NCBI RefSeq assembly: GCF_001667035.1
Contig: NZ_LZIR01000120.1
Location: forward strand, 29,366-93,365
Length of the DNA stretch: 64,000 nt
Source of the DNA: Mycobacterium sp. 852002-51057_SCH5723018
Lineage (GTDB): Bacteria > Actinomycetota > Actinomycetes > Mycobacteriales > Mycobacteriaceae
Direction of reading: 5' to 3'
Shown: piece after piece, positions 8,511 through 16,642 of the stretch
Layout of the letters: the number at the start of each line of letters is the position of its first letter
How positions within the stretch are numbered: the stretch's first letter is position 1
Notes under the pieces: model-generated
The model's database searches: none
What the model was told of the DNA's origin: nothing
What the model saw: only the letters and a program-made list of their open reading frames with translations
Translations under genes and position numbers: made by a program

Positions 8511-9026
8511 TTGTTTGCCAGGTGTTGGGTCAACCCGTGCAGGCCGGCCTTGCTGGCCGCGTAATGCGCGCCGACGACGCCGCCGTTGAGCCCCGCGATC
8601 GACGAGATGAACAGCACTCGTCCGAACCGCTTTTCGACCATGGCAGGCAGCACCTGCTGAGCAAGCAGAAACGGAGCGGTCAGGTGATCGCGAGCGTGGT
8701 GCTCCACGACTCGAAATCGATGTCCTGCCAACCGGTTATCGTCGCGGTGCCGGCGTTGGCGACCAGCACGTCGACGCCGCCCAATTCAATGTTGGCCTGT
8801 TCCACCAGGCGCGAAGGGGACTCGGGTCGGCAAGATCGGCGGACGCGACGACGACCCGCCGCCCCAATCCGCGGGCATACGCCGCGGCCTCTTCCGCGTC
8901 GTCGCCATGGCGTCCGTACGTCAGAAACAGATCCACGCCGTCGTCGGCGAGTGCGCGGGCGATCCCCTTGCCGATGCCGCCGGATGCGCCGGTGACCAGC
9001 GCGACCCGTCCGGTCAGCGCGCTCAC
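8511..9026 (-). pseudogene. Short-chain dehydrogenase remnant (two frameshifts, no C-terminus)
   Basis: Starts at GTG 9026, overlapping the upstream alcohol dehydrogenase stop (GTGA). The first part is a normal Rossmann start, LVTGASGGIGKGIARALADDG, up to SADLADPSP. The frame is then lost near 8820 and continues in another frame as VDVLVANAGTATITGW (the NAG motif). It is lost again near 8695 by what looks like a single missing base, and resumes with VLFISSIAGLNGG and the catalytic YAASKAG (Tyr/Lys). Homology stops at HLANK, exactly at the arm-type repeats, so the last third is missing. It was once the second gene of an adh-SDR pair and should now be inactive. Confidence 0.8.
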
Positions 9027-10066
9027 GGCTTGACCAGGATCCGGATCGGGTTGCCCTCCTGGTGTTCGAGCTTCTCGATGCCCACTGCGACGTCCTCCAG
9101 GGAAACGATGTCGCTGATCGACCGAGACAGATCCAGCCGTCCGGTGGAGACGAGCGTAGCGAGCGTCTCGATGTCGACGTTCTGATAGCCGAGATGGCCC
9201 AGCACGTGCTTCTGCGACAAACCGAACATCTCGGTGGGTCCAACCGTCGGCGACTGGTCACTCATTCCCACCGCAACCAGGCGACCGCCGACTCGCACAG
9301 AATCCAGCGCCTGTTCGAACGTCGACTTGAGGCCCACCGCGTCGAACGCGACGTCGAGCTTGCGTCCGCCGGTGAGGTCGGCGATCTTGTCGCGGAGCTC
9401 CTCGTCGCGGGCGTCGAACGCATAGTCGGCGCCGACTTCGAGCGCGCGGTCGAGCACCTCAGCCTTGGTGTCGACGGCGATCACCGGGACGGCACCGACA
9501 AGCCGCGCGAGCTGAACGATGTGGGTGCCGACGCCGCCGAGGCCCCACACCCCGACCGACTCGCCGACGCCGACCTTTCCGGTGCGCACCACCGCGCCGA
9601 ACGGTGTGGACACCGCGTCGGCGAGGATGGCGGCCTGCTCCATTGCTACGTTGTCGGGGACGCGCGTCAGGCCGATCGCCTGGGCGACCGTGTACTCCGC
9701 CCACGCACCGTCGTAGGCGAACGCCATCAGCTGGATGCGAAGACAGTTCGCCAGGTCGCCGCGCCGGCAGTTCGGGCATGTCGTGCATGGGCGCCCGGCG
9801 GGGACGATGACCCGGTCGCCTTCTTGCCAGCCGGTGACGCCGGGGCCGAGCTTGGCGATGGTGCCAGAGGCCTCGTGGCCCTGGGTCACCACCGGCCGCT
9901 CCGGCGGGAAGGTGCCGTTGATCAGGCTCAGGTCGGAATGGCAGATGCCACAGAACGCGACCTTGACGAGCACCTCGCCCGGCGCGGGTTCGGGAATCGG
10001 AACGTCCTCCACTACAACGGTTTTCGTGTCACTGTAAAACCGCTGCGCCCGCATCATCGATACCAT
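9023..10066 (-). CDS. Zinc-dependent alcohol dehydrogenase
   Basis: A 347-residue medium-chain dehydrogenase. Catalytic zinc ligands lie in CGICHSD and GHEASG, four structural-zinc cysteines in CTTCPNCRRGDLANC, and the Rossmann NAD(P) loop is WGLGGVGTHIVQLA. Start ATG 10066 (MVSMMRAQRFYSD) has a GGAG five bases upstream; ATG 10057 and 10054 are alternatives. The longer open frame upstream contains no family sequence. It lies inside the island and is followed with a 4-bp overlap by a degenerate SDR, so a two-step alcohol/aldehyde or sterol oxidation pair may once have existed. The substrate is unknown. Confidence 0.88.
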   Translation of the reverse strand: MVSMMRAQRFYSDTKTVVVEDVPIPEPAPGEVLVKVAFCGICHSDLSLINGTFPPERPVVTQGHEASGTIAKLGPGVTGWQEGDRVIVPAGRPCTTCPNCRRGDLANCLRIQLMAFAYDGAWAEYTVAQAIGLTRVPDNVAMEQAAILADAVSTPFGAVVRTGKVGVGESVGVWGLGGVGTHIVQLARLVGAVPVIAVDTKAEVLDRALEVGADYAFDARDEELRDKIADLTGGRKLDVAFDAVGLKSTFEQALDSVRVGGRLVAVGMSDQSPTVGPTEMFGLSQKHVLGHLGYQNVDIETLATLVSTGRLDLSRSISDIVSLEDVAVGIEKLEHQEGNPIRILVKP

Positions 10067-10247
10067 GTCGCTCCGTTCGTTGCCTCGCTGCCATCGCAAC
10101 ATGTGCCGCCTATTCGGCCTACGCCGCGCGGCATGGTCATCTCCCAGGATTGCGTGCCCGTGATCCGCTGTCGCTACCGCTGACACCCCTCAATGCCCCC
10201 AGGCAGCGGCAATCCCCGCTACCGGTCAACTGCAAATCGTCCGCTGA

Positions 10248-10652
10248 TCACCGCGCTTCGAGGAAGGTGACAACCGCAAGCACGCGACGATGGTCGTCGT
10301 CGGTCTCCGGCAGGTTCAGCTTCATGAGAATGCTGCGGACGTGTTTTTCGACGGTGCCCTCGGTTACCCAGAGTCGGTGCGCAATGCCGGCGTTGGAACG
10401 TCCCTCTGCCATCAAGGCCAGCACCTCTCATTCCCGTGCGCTGAGCGCGGCGAGTGGGTCGTCGCGTCGGCGCGCTGACACCAACTCCTGCACTAGCGCG
10501 GGGTCGACGACCGAAGCGCCACTGGCGATTCGCTCCACCGTGGCGATGAATTCCGCCACGTCGGTGACTCGGCTTTTAAGGAGATAACCGACGCCGCGCC
10601 CGCAAGCCAAAAGCTCCATCGCGGGCTCGACCTCGACGTGCGCCGACAACAA
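10248..10652 (-). pseudogene. NarL/LuxR-type response regulator remnant
   Basis: The minus strand encodes the end of a receiver domain (VLSAHVEV, then GRGVGYLLKSRVTDVAEFI with the conserved switch-region Lys), a linker, and a LuxR helix-turn-helix (EVLALMAEGRSNAGIAHRLWVTEGTVEKHV). The frame is interrupted by TGA at about 10435 in place of the arginine expected in the SAREREV motif, consistent with a CGA-to-TGA mutation. The phospho-acceptor half of the receiver is missing beyond 10652. It is therefore non-functional. It is of the class that pairs with NarL-type kinases such as the one at 23.1 kb, but a past pairing is speculation. Confidence 0.8.
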
Positions 10653-10811
10653 CCATCATCAACCGAGACGCTCTAACACCATCAATGTGACAACTCCGGT
10701 GGTCCTCTCGGCGTTCAGTGGCGCGGTGTCGGTGGGGGGATTTGGCCACTTACGACACGAGTTGAGGTCTTCCAATTGAGTGATAGACCCTGACAACTCC
10801 CGCAATGGGCG

Positions 10812-10855
10812 TACTTAAAATCCGCACAGTGTCGGTTCGAGTCCGACTGGGGGCA
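10812..10855 (+). repeat. tRNA 3'-end fragment (Lys-like), fossil att site
   Basis: A good T arm (GTCGG, TTCGAGT, CCGAC at 10831-10847) is followed by acceptor-strand TGGGGGC and discriminator A, and preceded by a CTTAAAAT anticodon-loop-like sequence with a TCCGC stem. No 5' half is found upstream. The acceptor and anticodon-stem sequence look most like tRNA-Lys, but the loop does not give a clean anticodon. Confidence 0.55.
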
Positions 10856-10923
10856 CTGAAGTTCTCACAGGTAGAGGCGGTTTTTGTCTCGACCACATGA
10901 GCAGTCAGCTTGCGTCGGGGGGT

Positions 10924-10943
10924 CTGCGTCAGCGCTGCGTCAG
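10924..10943. repeat. 11-bp-phased CTGCGTCAG repeats
   Basis: CTGCGTCAG occurs at 10924 and again at 10935, about 70 bp beyond the tRNA-like fragment. The layout copies that of the island's own left end (tRNA 3' piece, then direct repeats 11 bp apart), so these are candidate arm sites of another integrase. Confidence 0.45.
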
Positions 10944-11129
10944 CATGCAGTTTGTGCGATTCCGGTTCATGCTTGACATTTCGGTTCCGGTTCCTGCTTT
11001 ACGGTTCTGGGACGTGGTTCCGGTAGGTGCGCGACAACAGTTCCGGTAGGTGCTTTACACCCTGGTTCCTTGCGAGCGGGTCGCGGTGGTTTCTTTCGTA
11101 GTCGTGGGTGGACTGCGGAAGGGGCCGGC

Positions 11130-11288
11130 ATGTTGCGGGAGTTGCGGGTGTCCGAGTTGCGTTATCGGGCGGTGCTCGAGGTGCTGGACGGGGCGGTGAT
11201 CAGCACCGTTGCCCGTCGCTATGGGGTGTCTCGCCAGACCGTGCATGCTTGGCTGCGCCGGTATGCGCGCGCGGGAGCGCTTACAGCT
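11130..11288 (+). pseudogene. IS481-type transposase N-terminal stub
   Basis: About 53 codons beginning MLRELRVSELRYRAVLEVL, with a helix-turn-helix VARRYGVSRQTVHAWLRRYA typical of the N-terminus of IS481/IS3-like transposases. The catalytic DDE domain is absent. After GAL at about 11288 the sequence turns into unrelated DNA that stays open and runs into the esterase gene, giving a spurious fusion frame. Confidence 0.7.
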
Positions 11289-11420
11289 GGCAGGTATCTA
11301 TGGAATATCGCTAGCGGGAACCGTGAATGGGTGTCAGCGGTGGCGACTTTCACCGTCCGCGCCGCAATTCTGGAAGCCATCGCAATCGATACAAATAACC
11401 GGTTACGGGCAAAGAGGCGC

Positions 11421-12953
11421 ATGACACACAACAGCACGGTCGTCGAGACGGCATACGGCCCCGTTCGCGGTGCCGACCACGGCCACGTACGGGTCTGGAA
11501 GGGCATCCGCTACGCCGCACCGCCGGTCGGCGATCTGCGTTGGCGAGCACCACAACCGCCCAAGCGATGGACCGAAGTCGTCGACGCCTCCGCGTTCGGC
11601 CCAGTGTGCCCACAGCCGACGCTGCCCGTAGTCCCGTTGGACCTCGGTGCACCGCCAGATGAGGACTGCCTGTCGCTGAATATCTGGGTCCCCAGTACGG
11701 CCGGCGACGCCAAACCAGTGATGGTGTGGCTGCACGGTGGCGCCTACGTGTTGGGCTCCGGGAGCCAGCCGCTGTACGACGGAAGCGTTCTCGCCAGCAA
11801 CGGCGACACTGTCGTCGTCACCATCAACTACCGCCTCAACGCGTTCGGGTTCCTCGACCTGTCTTCTTTCAGCGACCGCTACGACACCAACCTCGGCCTG
11901 CGCGACGTGATTTCCGCGCTGCGGTGGGTGCGCGACAACATCGCGGAGTTTGGCGGCAACCCCAATCGGGTCACGATATTCGGAGAATCGGCTGGCGCCG
12001 GCATCGTCACCACGTTGTTGTCTAGCCCCGCGGCCGAGGGCCTCTTCGTCGGAGCGATCGCCCAAAGCTCGCCTGCCACTTCGGTTTACGATCCCAAGCG
12101 CACGCAACGCATTACCGAGCTTTTCCTGAAGGAGCTGGGGGTCGAGCCGGGAAATGTCGACCGGCTACGCGAGGTGCCTGCCAACGCCCTCGTCACCGCG
12201 TCGCAAAACCTCTTTGAGGCTGTGCCGATGCAGACGCCTGGCACGCGGGCATTTGCTCCGATGATCGATGGCGACCTGGTTCCTGAACATCCGGTCAAGC
12301 TGGCACGCACAGGCCGATCGCTTCCGGTCCCGCTGATCATCGGCACCAACAGGCACGAAGCCGCGTTGTTCAGGTGGATGAAGTCGCCACTGATGCCGAT
12401 CACGCCCCCGGCGCTGAAGGCGATGTTCGCTGAAATCGCCTCGGAGCAACCGGAATTGGTGCTGCCGACCGAAGAGGAAATCGGCTCCGCATATGAGGGT
12501 TTGCGGATCAAGGCGCGCGGCATGGCCGTCGCTCGTGACCTCGGCTTCCGAATGCCGTCGGTCTGGCTCGCCGAAGGGCACAGCACTGTCGCCCCGGCAT
12601 ATCTCTATCGATTCGACTTCGCCACGCCGATGCTGCGGCTCCTGCGCATCGGGGCCGCCCACGCGACGGAATTGCCGTACGTCTGGGGCAATCTCAGCAT
12701 GGGTCCGAAGGATCCGACCTTCAAGCTCGGCGGCCTAAAGGCCGGGCAGGCCGTTTCCAAGCGCGTGCAGGCGCGCTGGCTGAACTTTGCCGCCCACGGA
12801 AAGCCGCTCGGCCTGCCCGACGAGCCCGCCTGGATTCCCTACCAAGAGGCCGATCGGGCCTGCCTGGTCATCGGTCGCACCGACACTGTGGTCAACGACC
12901 TTGATCGCGACATCCGTCCGATGTGGGGCGACAAGGTCCTGAACTTCCGGTAG
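11421..12953 (+). CDS. Type B carboxylesterase / para-nitrobenzyl esterase family
   Basis: A 510-residue carboxylesterase. The nucleophile elbow is FGESAGAGI, the oxyanion hole LHGGAYVLGSG, the acid residue lies in the GTNRHEAALF region, and the catalytic His in AAHATELPYVWG. It hydrolyses esters of unknown identity, and no signal peptide is apparent. ATG 11421 begins the family (MTHNSTVVETAYGPVRG); the open frame further upstream is the transposase stub plus linker. It stands alone on the island between an IS remnant and a truncated gene, and any promoter would lie in the 130 bp after the IS stub. It appears intact. Confidence 0.88.
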   Translation: MTHNSTVVETAYGPVRGADHGHVRVWKGIRYAAPPVGDLRWRAPQPPKRWTEVVDASAFGPVCPQPTLPVVPLDLGAPPDEDCLSLNIWVPSTAGDAKPVMVWLHGGAYVLGSGSQPLYDGSVLASNGDTVVVTINYRLNAFGFLDLSSFSDRYDTNLGLRDVISALRWVRDNIAEFGGNPNRVTIFGESAGAGIVTTLLSSPAAEGLFVGAIAQSSPATSVYDPKRTQRITELFLKELGVEPGNVDRLREVPANALVTASQNLFEAVPMQTPGTRAFAPMIDGDLVPEHPVKLARTGRSLPVPLIIGTNRHEAALFRWMKSPLMPITPPALKAMFAEIASEQPELVLPTEEEIGSAYEGLRIKARGMAVARDLGFRMPSVWLAEGHSTVAPAYLYRFDFATPMLRLLRIGAAHATELPYVWGNLSMGPKDPTFKLGGLKAGQAVSKRVQARWLNFAAHGKPLGLPDEPAWIPYQEADRACLVIGRTDTVVNDLDRDIRPMWGDKVLNFR

Positions 12954-13204
12954 TTATTTCATCGTCGCCAGGTTGCGCCAGAAGTTTTTGAGGCTGTCTG
13001 TGCCGCCGAACAGCGTGGTGAAGTTCGTTGAGTCGACGAGCACGATGTCCCCGGCCGGCTCGCCGGCCGGCGGCATCCAGATCAACGCATTGAACTCGGT
13101 GTTGCCCTCCGAAGTGAACGGGTGCGGCCGGTTCGGGTCGACGCGCTGACGGCCGAGTACGCGCACGGAATCATTTTCGGGTTCGGTCAGTTCGTAGTGC
13201 GGCA
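12954..13204 (-). pseudogene. Unrecognised protein, C-terminal fragment
   Basis: About 83 codons on the minus strand ending NFWRNLATMK at 12954, with an acidic, Pro-rich body (LPHYELTEPENDSVRVLG). I do not recognise the family. The frame upstream of 13204 is the complement of the duplicated mdcH end and gives no homologous sequence, so the 5' part was lost at the duplication breakpoint. It is convergent with the esterase stop codon, with no space between them. Confidence 0.45.
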
Positions 13205-13732
13205 GGTGGAGATGCTCCCCGGAGACGTACTGACCCGCCTCACCGATAGCCCCGACATCCACGTGATGTCGACGGCCGATCTGGGGCTGATCACGACCAT
13301 GCACCGGCTCACCCGCTCACGGCGTTCGAGGGGACCAAGCAGATGACGGAGTACCGCAGCATCGCCGCACTTGGCAGTTCCTACGCAGCCGGCCCGAACA
13401 TCAAGCCCATCGTGAACCGTGCCGCCATGCGGTCCGGCAACAACTACGCTCACGTACTGGCCCGCTCGATCGGTGCCGACCTCACCGACCTCACCGTCTC
13501 CGGGGCAACGACTCCCACCATCCTCGACACCCCCCAGCGCGTTGGTCTAGTGAAGTTTGCCCCCCAGCTTGCGTCGCTGCCTGCCGATACCGACCTCGTC
13601 CTGGTGACGGCCGCAGGCAACGATCTCGGATATCTGGGCTCGGCCATCAAACTCGCCGCGTACTTCATCCTCGACAAGTACACCGGCGGCCAGCTGCGCC
13701 GCTGGAAGCCGCCCCGCCTGCCGGTCACGACC
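13205..13732 (+). repeat. 528-bp inverted duplication, left arm
   Basis: Matches the reverse complement of 14668-15195 over 528 bp with only a few differences (one changes Gly to Arg in the SGNH protein; the others cluster at the last 10 bp). It covers the last 46 codons of mdcH and the first 130 codons of the SGNH hydrolase. Both ends are sharp. Confidence 0.95.
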
Positions 13733-14128
13733 TCCCGACAGCGCGATGGTGCCGTACTCGGACTGACTAAAATCGTCGTGGAGTCACGTCGGCGCGCGCC
13801 GACGGCTCGAGTCGTCCTGGTGGACTACCTCCCGATGGTCTCCGAATCAACCACCCCCGGTGAGGATGTCCCTTTCGACTCGGCGGCCATCGATGCGTTG
13901 GCGGCGGTTCACCAGCAACTGACCGGCGTCTTCGACGCCGCAGCTAACAACGCTGGCGCTGAGGTGTTACACGCATCACGGCTGGGGATCGGACATGAAC
14001 TCGGCAGCGTCGAGCCATGGGTCCAGCCCATGCAGCCCCTCCACCGCTTCCCGGCTTCCTTCCATCCCAACGCCGCAGGGATGCAGGCGATCGCCGCAGA
14101 GCTTCGGAGAACGATTACCGCGACGTGA
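13343..14128 (+). CDS. SGNH/GDSL-type hydrolase, full-length copy
   Basis: A 261-residue SGNH hydrolase: block I ALGSSYAAGP with the serine near residue 12, an AAGNDLGYLG segment (block III GND), and the C-terminal SFHPNAAG motif supplying the catalytic His. Likely an esterase or lipase; no signal peptide is clear. The first 130 residues are duplicated in inverse orientation at 14521-15057. Because mdcH is directly coupled to that other copy, this gene was probably once the last gene of an mdc operon and was separated by rearrangement. Only the end of mdcH lies in front of it here, so its present promoter is unclear. Confidence 0.82.
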   Translation: MTEYRSIAALGSSYAAGPNIKPIVNRAAMRSGNNYAHVLARSIGADLTDLTVSGATTPTILDTPQRVGLVKFAPQLASLPADTDLVLVTAAGNDLGYLGSAIKLAAYFILDKYTGGQLRRWKPPRLPVTTSRQRDGAVLGLTKIVVESRRRAPTARVVLVDYLPMVSESTTPGEDVPFDSAAIDALAAVHQQLTGVFDAAANNAGAEVLHASRLGIGHELGSVEPWVQPMQPLHRFPASFHPNAAGMQAIAAELRRTITAT

Positions 14129-14520
14129 CGGGCAATATGCCAGCCACTCCGACGGGCGTGACCAAGGCCAGTCCTTGGGTGGGGCTTGTTGCGCCCGGTG
14201 AACTTCGGCGGCCGCGGCACGGCGTGGATGGTTTCGCGACCCTAATTTATGTTGTATGTCCCTACACATTGTCCTGATCCTTTTTTCATCGGTTATGAAT
14301 GGGATCCGACCGGAATCAGCAGATTTTCGTTGCGCATCGAGCGGCGTCGGATCCCTTGTGGCACTGGGAAATAACGGGATTCCAGGGGAGTCGTTGAGAA
14401 CGTCCAAAACCGAATCCGTTGGTCGCGGGTTCGAGCCCCGCCCGCCCCACTCGTATCTGCTGGTAAAGCGCTTGTCTGTCGTCCGAACGCGGATCAAACC
14501 TTGACGCCCACTCATCAGCC
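14129..14520. other. Intergenic segment between the SGNH copies
   Basis: No convincing gene. The only recognisable item is the tRNA 3'-end-like piece at 14411-14449. The region links the two inverted copies and probably holds one recombination junction. Confidence 0.5.
14411..14449 (+). repeat. tRNA 3'-end fragment, second fossil
   Basis: AATCCGT stem sequence, then GCGGG-TTCGAGC-CCCGC (a perfect T arm at 14425-14441) and acceptor CCGCCCC plus A. No 5' half or complete anticodon loop precedes it. It is probably a second old integration scar or carried-over att site; tRNA identity is uncertain (Met-like). Confidence 0.5.
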
Positions 14521-15057
14521 CTAGGGATTCATATCGCCGACGACGACACCGAGCGGTCGGTACACCGATGTTCGGAACTGCGTCCGCACCGGGCGCCGGA
14601 TCAGGTTCTTGGGCCAGTCGTCTGCGTTGGCGGTTTCCGACCACTGCACTCCGGCTCCGGTCGTATCGGTGGTGACTGGCAGGCGGGGCGGCTTCCAGCG
14701 GCGCAGCTGGCCGCGGGTGTACTTGTCGAGGATGAAGTACGCGGCGAGTTTGATGGCCGAGCCCAGATATCCGAGATCGTTGCCTGCGGCCGTCACCAGG
14801 ACGAGGTCGGTATCGGCAGGCAGCGACGCAAGCTGGGGGGCAAACTTCACTAGACCAACGCGCTGGGGGGTGTCGAGGATGGTGGGAGTCGTTGCCCCGG
14901 AGACGGTGAGGTCGGTGAGGTCGGCACCGATCGAGCGGGCCAGTACGTGAGCGTAGTTGTTGCCGGACCGCATGGCGGCACGGTTCACGATGGGCTTGAT
15001 GTTCGGGCCGGCTGCGTAGGAACTGCCAAGTGCGGCGATGCTGCGGTACTCCGTCAT
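14521..15057 (-). pseudogene. SGNH hydrolase, truncated second copy in the mdc operon
   Basis: Coupled to mdcH by an ATGA overlap at 15054-15057. The first 130 residues are nearly identical to the full copy at 13343. After RLPVTT (about 14667) the sequence switches to 48 unrelated residues ending VVVGDMNP. The block with the catalytic His is lost, so the enzyme should be inactive although the frame is open. Confidence 0.8.
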
Positions 15058-15195
15058 CTGCTTGGTCCCCTCGAACGCCGTGAGCGGGTGAGCCGGTGCA
15101 TGGTCGTGATCAGCCCCAGATCGGCCGTCGACATCACGTGGATGTCGGGGCTATCGGTGAGGCGGGTCAGTACGTCTCCGGGGAGCATCTCCACC
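14668..15195 (-). repeat. 528-bp inverted duplication, right arm
   Basis: Partner of 13205-13732 in opposite orientation; the arms are separated by 935 bp. This arm belongs to the intact mdcH context. Confidence 0.95.
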
Positions 15196-16001
15196 GCGTG
15201 CGTCACACCAAGTTCGGGCAGAATCTCGGCGATGGTGCGCCATTGGACTGGCTGAGCCACCGACTCGATCAGATCGGCGAGCACGGCGTGGCTGTCTTGG
15301 GTTCGCCGGCCACGGGTGTTGGTCAGGTAGGCGGCCCGTAGCGGGCGTGGCGGTACGGCGGCGAGGTGGTCGGCTAGCGCATCGCGCACCGGTTTCAAAA
15401 GCGCGCCGTGGGAGGCGACACTGACACCAAGTCGTCGCACTCGTTGGGCTCCGGCGTGTTCGGCTGCGAGATCGAGGGCGTTCAATGCACCCCATGAGCC
15501 GCTGAACACGACCTGTCGGCGGCTGTTGACGTTTGCCACCCACAGCGGGTCTTGCGCCGAACCCACCTCACGCGCGACTGCCTCGGCCGTACGCGCGTCG
15601 ACGCCGTCTACCGCGGTCATGCCCCAACGTCCTGCCGCGCAGACGCGTTCCATCTCCGAGGCGCGCAGCGCCACCGTGTCGAGCGCTTCGGTGAACAGAA
15701 GTGCCCCGGCAAGGACCGCCGCGCTGCACGCCCCCACGGAATGGCCGGCCACCACATCTGGATCGGGAACCCCGCGTTTGAGAAGCGCTCGCGCGCAGGC
15801 AGTGCCGGCGATGAGGAGAGCGAGCTGTGCATTGCTGGAGCGGGCAAGACCGTCAACGCTGTCCAAATCGGCGAAGCTCGGCAGATCGGCACGCGAGGCG
15901 AGGAACGTCTCGGCCTCCTCGAGCGTCTCCTGACACAAGCCCTCGACGCTGAGCATTCCGGGCCGTTGAGAGCCTTGCCCCGGAAAGAGAAAGGCAGTCA
16001 C
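15054..16001 (-). CDS. mdcH: Malonyl-CoA:ACP transacylase MdcH
   Basis: A 315-residue acyltransferase of the malonate decarboxylase system. It starts with the FabD-like FLFPGQGSQRPGM and has the nucleophile motif GHSVGACSAAV, the WVANVNSRRQVVFSG strand and a catalytic His in SVASHGALLKPV. MdcH charges the prosthetic group of the ACP subunit MdcC with malonyl (the priming acylation). GTG 16001 overlaps the mdcG stop by 4 bp. Its last 46 codons are duplicated at 13205. It is intact, unlike its downstream SGNH neighbour. Confidence 0.9.
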   Translation of the reverse strand: MTAFLFPGQGSQRPGMLSVEGLCQETLEEAETFLASRADLPSFADLDSVDGLARSSNAQLALLIAGTACARALLKRGVPDPDVVAGHSVGACSAAVLAGALLFTEALDTVALRASEMERVCAAGRWGMTAVDGVDARTAEAVAREVGSAQDPLWVANVNSRRQVVFSGSWGALNALDLAAEHAGAQRVRRLGVSVASHGALLKPVRDALADHLAAVPPRPLRAAYLTNTRGRRTQDSHAVLADLIESVAQPVQWRTIAEILPELGVTHAVEMLPGDVLTRLTDSPDIHVMSTADLGLITTMHRLTRSRRSRGPSR

Positions 16002-16642
16002 CGACGCTCCAGCAGCGCTACGACGGGCATGAGTGCTGGCCCGGTCGGGGTCCGTACCAGCACCTCGTCGACCGTCGACAACAGCTCTTCCAACGCGACG
16101 GTGCCGATGCCGAGGTCGAGCTGGGCGTCGACGTGGGCGGGTAGGCAGGCGAAGCCGTGGCGCAATCGGGTCAGCAAATCCCATCGCGTGGATAGGTCTT
16201 GCGGATGTGCCCGCAAGACGAGGTCGAGGTCGCTCTGCGGGCGCAGCGTTGGCAGTCCCGTGGCGAGTTCGAAGCCGGCGCTGCCGGTCGGCCCCCACGG
16301 CATGGTCGCCGGCGCGAGCAGATGCCGCACTTCGGCGAGTGTCCGCGACGCCGGGGTCCGCAGCGGCAGACTTGCCACCCGCTCCACGAGCTCTTCTGGC
16401 GTCAACCGCTCGACGATGCTCACTGCCGTGACCACGGCGGCCCAGCGCTGATCGCGCGCCGGACCGCGCACCCCCACCGGCACCTGGCCGTCGCGGACGG
16501 CACTGCGACGCACAACCGCCCACGGTGCCCGGGCCAGCGCCGAGCTCACCCATTGCGGGGCACTACCCGAAAGCTCGGCGGGACGCCGGAGCCGCACCAG
16601 GTCGTGGGCCCGCGTCACTCCACACGTCGTGATTAGCTCCAT
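15998..16642 (-). CDS. mdcG: Phosphoribosyl-dephospho-CoA transferase MdcG
   Basis: A 214-residue MdcG (malonate decarboxylase holo-ACP synthase), which attaches 2'-(5''-triphosphoribosyl)-3'-dephospho-CoA to the serine of MdcC. The nucleotidyltransferase motif RPQSDLDLVLRA with two Asp residues is visible near residue 135, and DAQLDLG supplies a further acidic site. The N-terminal THDLVRL-like opening (RAHDLVRLRRP) matches the family. It overlaps mdcDE by 10 bp and mdcH by 4 bp in the operon. Confidence 0.88.
   Translation of the reverse strand: MELITTCGVTRAHDLVRLRRPAELSGSAPQWVSSALARAPWAVVRRSAVRDGQVPVGVRGPARDQRWAAVVTAVSIVERLTPEELVERVASLPLRTPASRTLAEVRHLLAPATMPWGPTGSAGFELATGLPTLRPQSDLDLVLRAHPQDLSTRWDLLTRLRHGFACLPAHVDAQLDLGIGTVALEELLSTVDEVLVRTPTGPALMPVVALLERR

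Larger units (their letters stand above)
10653..11129. other. Intergenic stretch with att-like and IS-end-like sequence
   Basis: No gene is visible. The stretch contains a tRNA 3'-end-like piece (10812-10855), 11-bp-phased repeats (10924-10943), and from about 10965 a run of TTCCGGT-type direct repeats (GGTTCCGGT, TTCCGGTAGGTG twice, about 40 bp apart) leading into the transposase stub. The last part resembles an insertion-sequence terminus. Confidence 0.5.

Noticed and set aside
7183..8589. Long plus-strand frame opposite the epoxide hydrolase
   Set aside because: High-GC antisense shadow; Arg/Ala/Gly-rich with no family signature, and it crosses the att site.
10812..10855. Functional tRNA gene
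   Set aside because: No D arm or 5' acceptor strand upstream; only the 3' part is present.
11070..12953. Single 627-codon DNA-binding esterase fusion
   Set aside because: The N-terminal 53 codons are a transposase stub and the linker is unrelated; the esterase has its own ATG at 11421.
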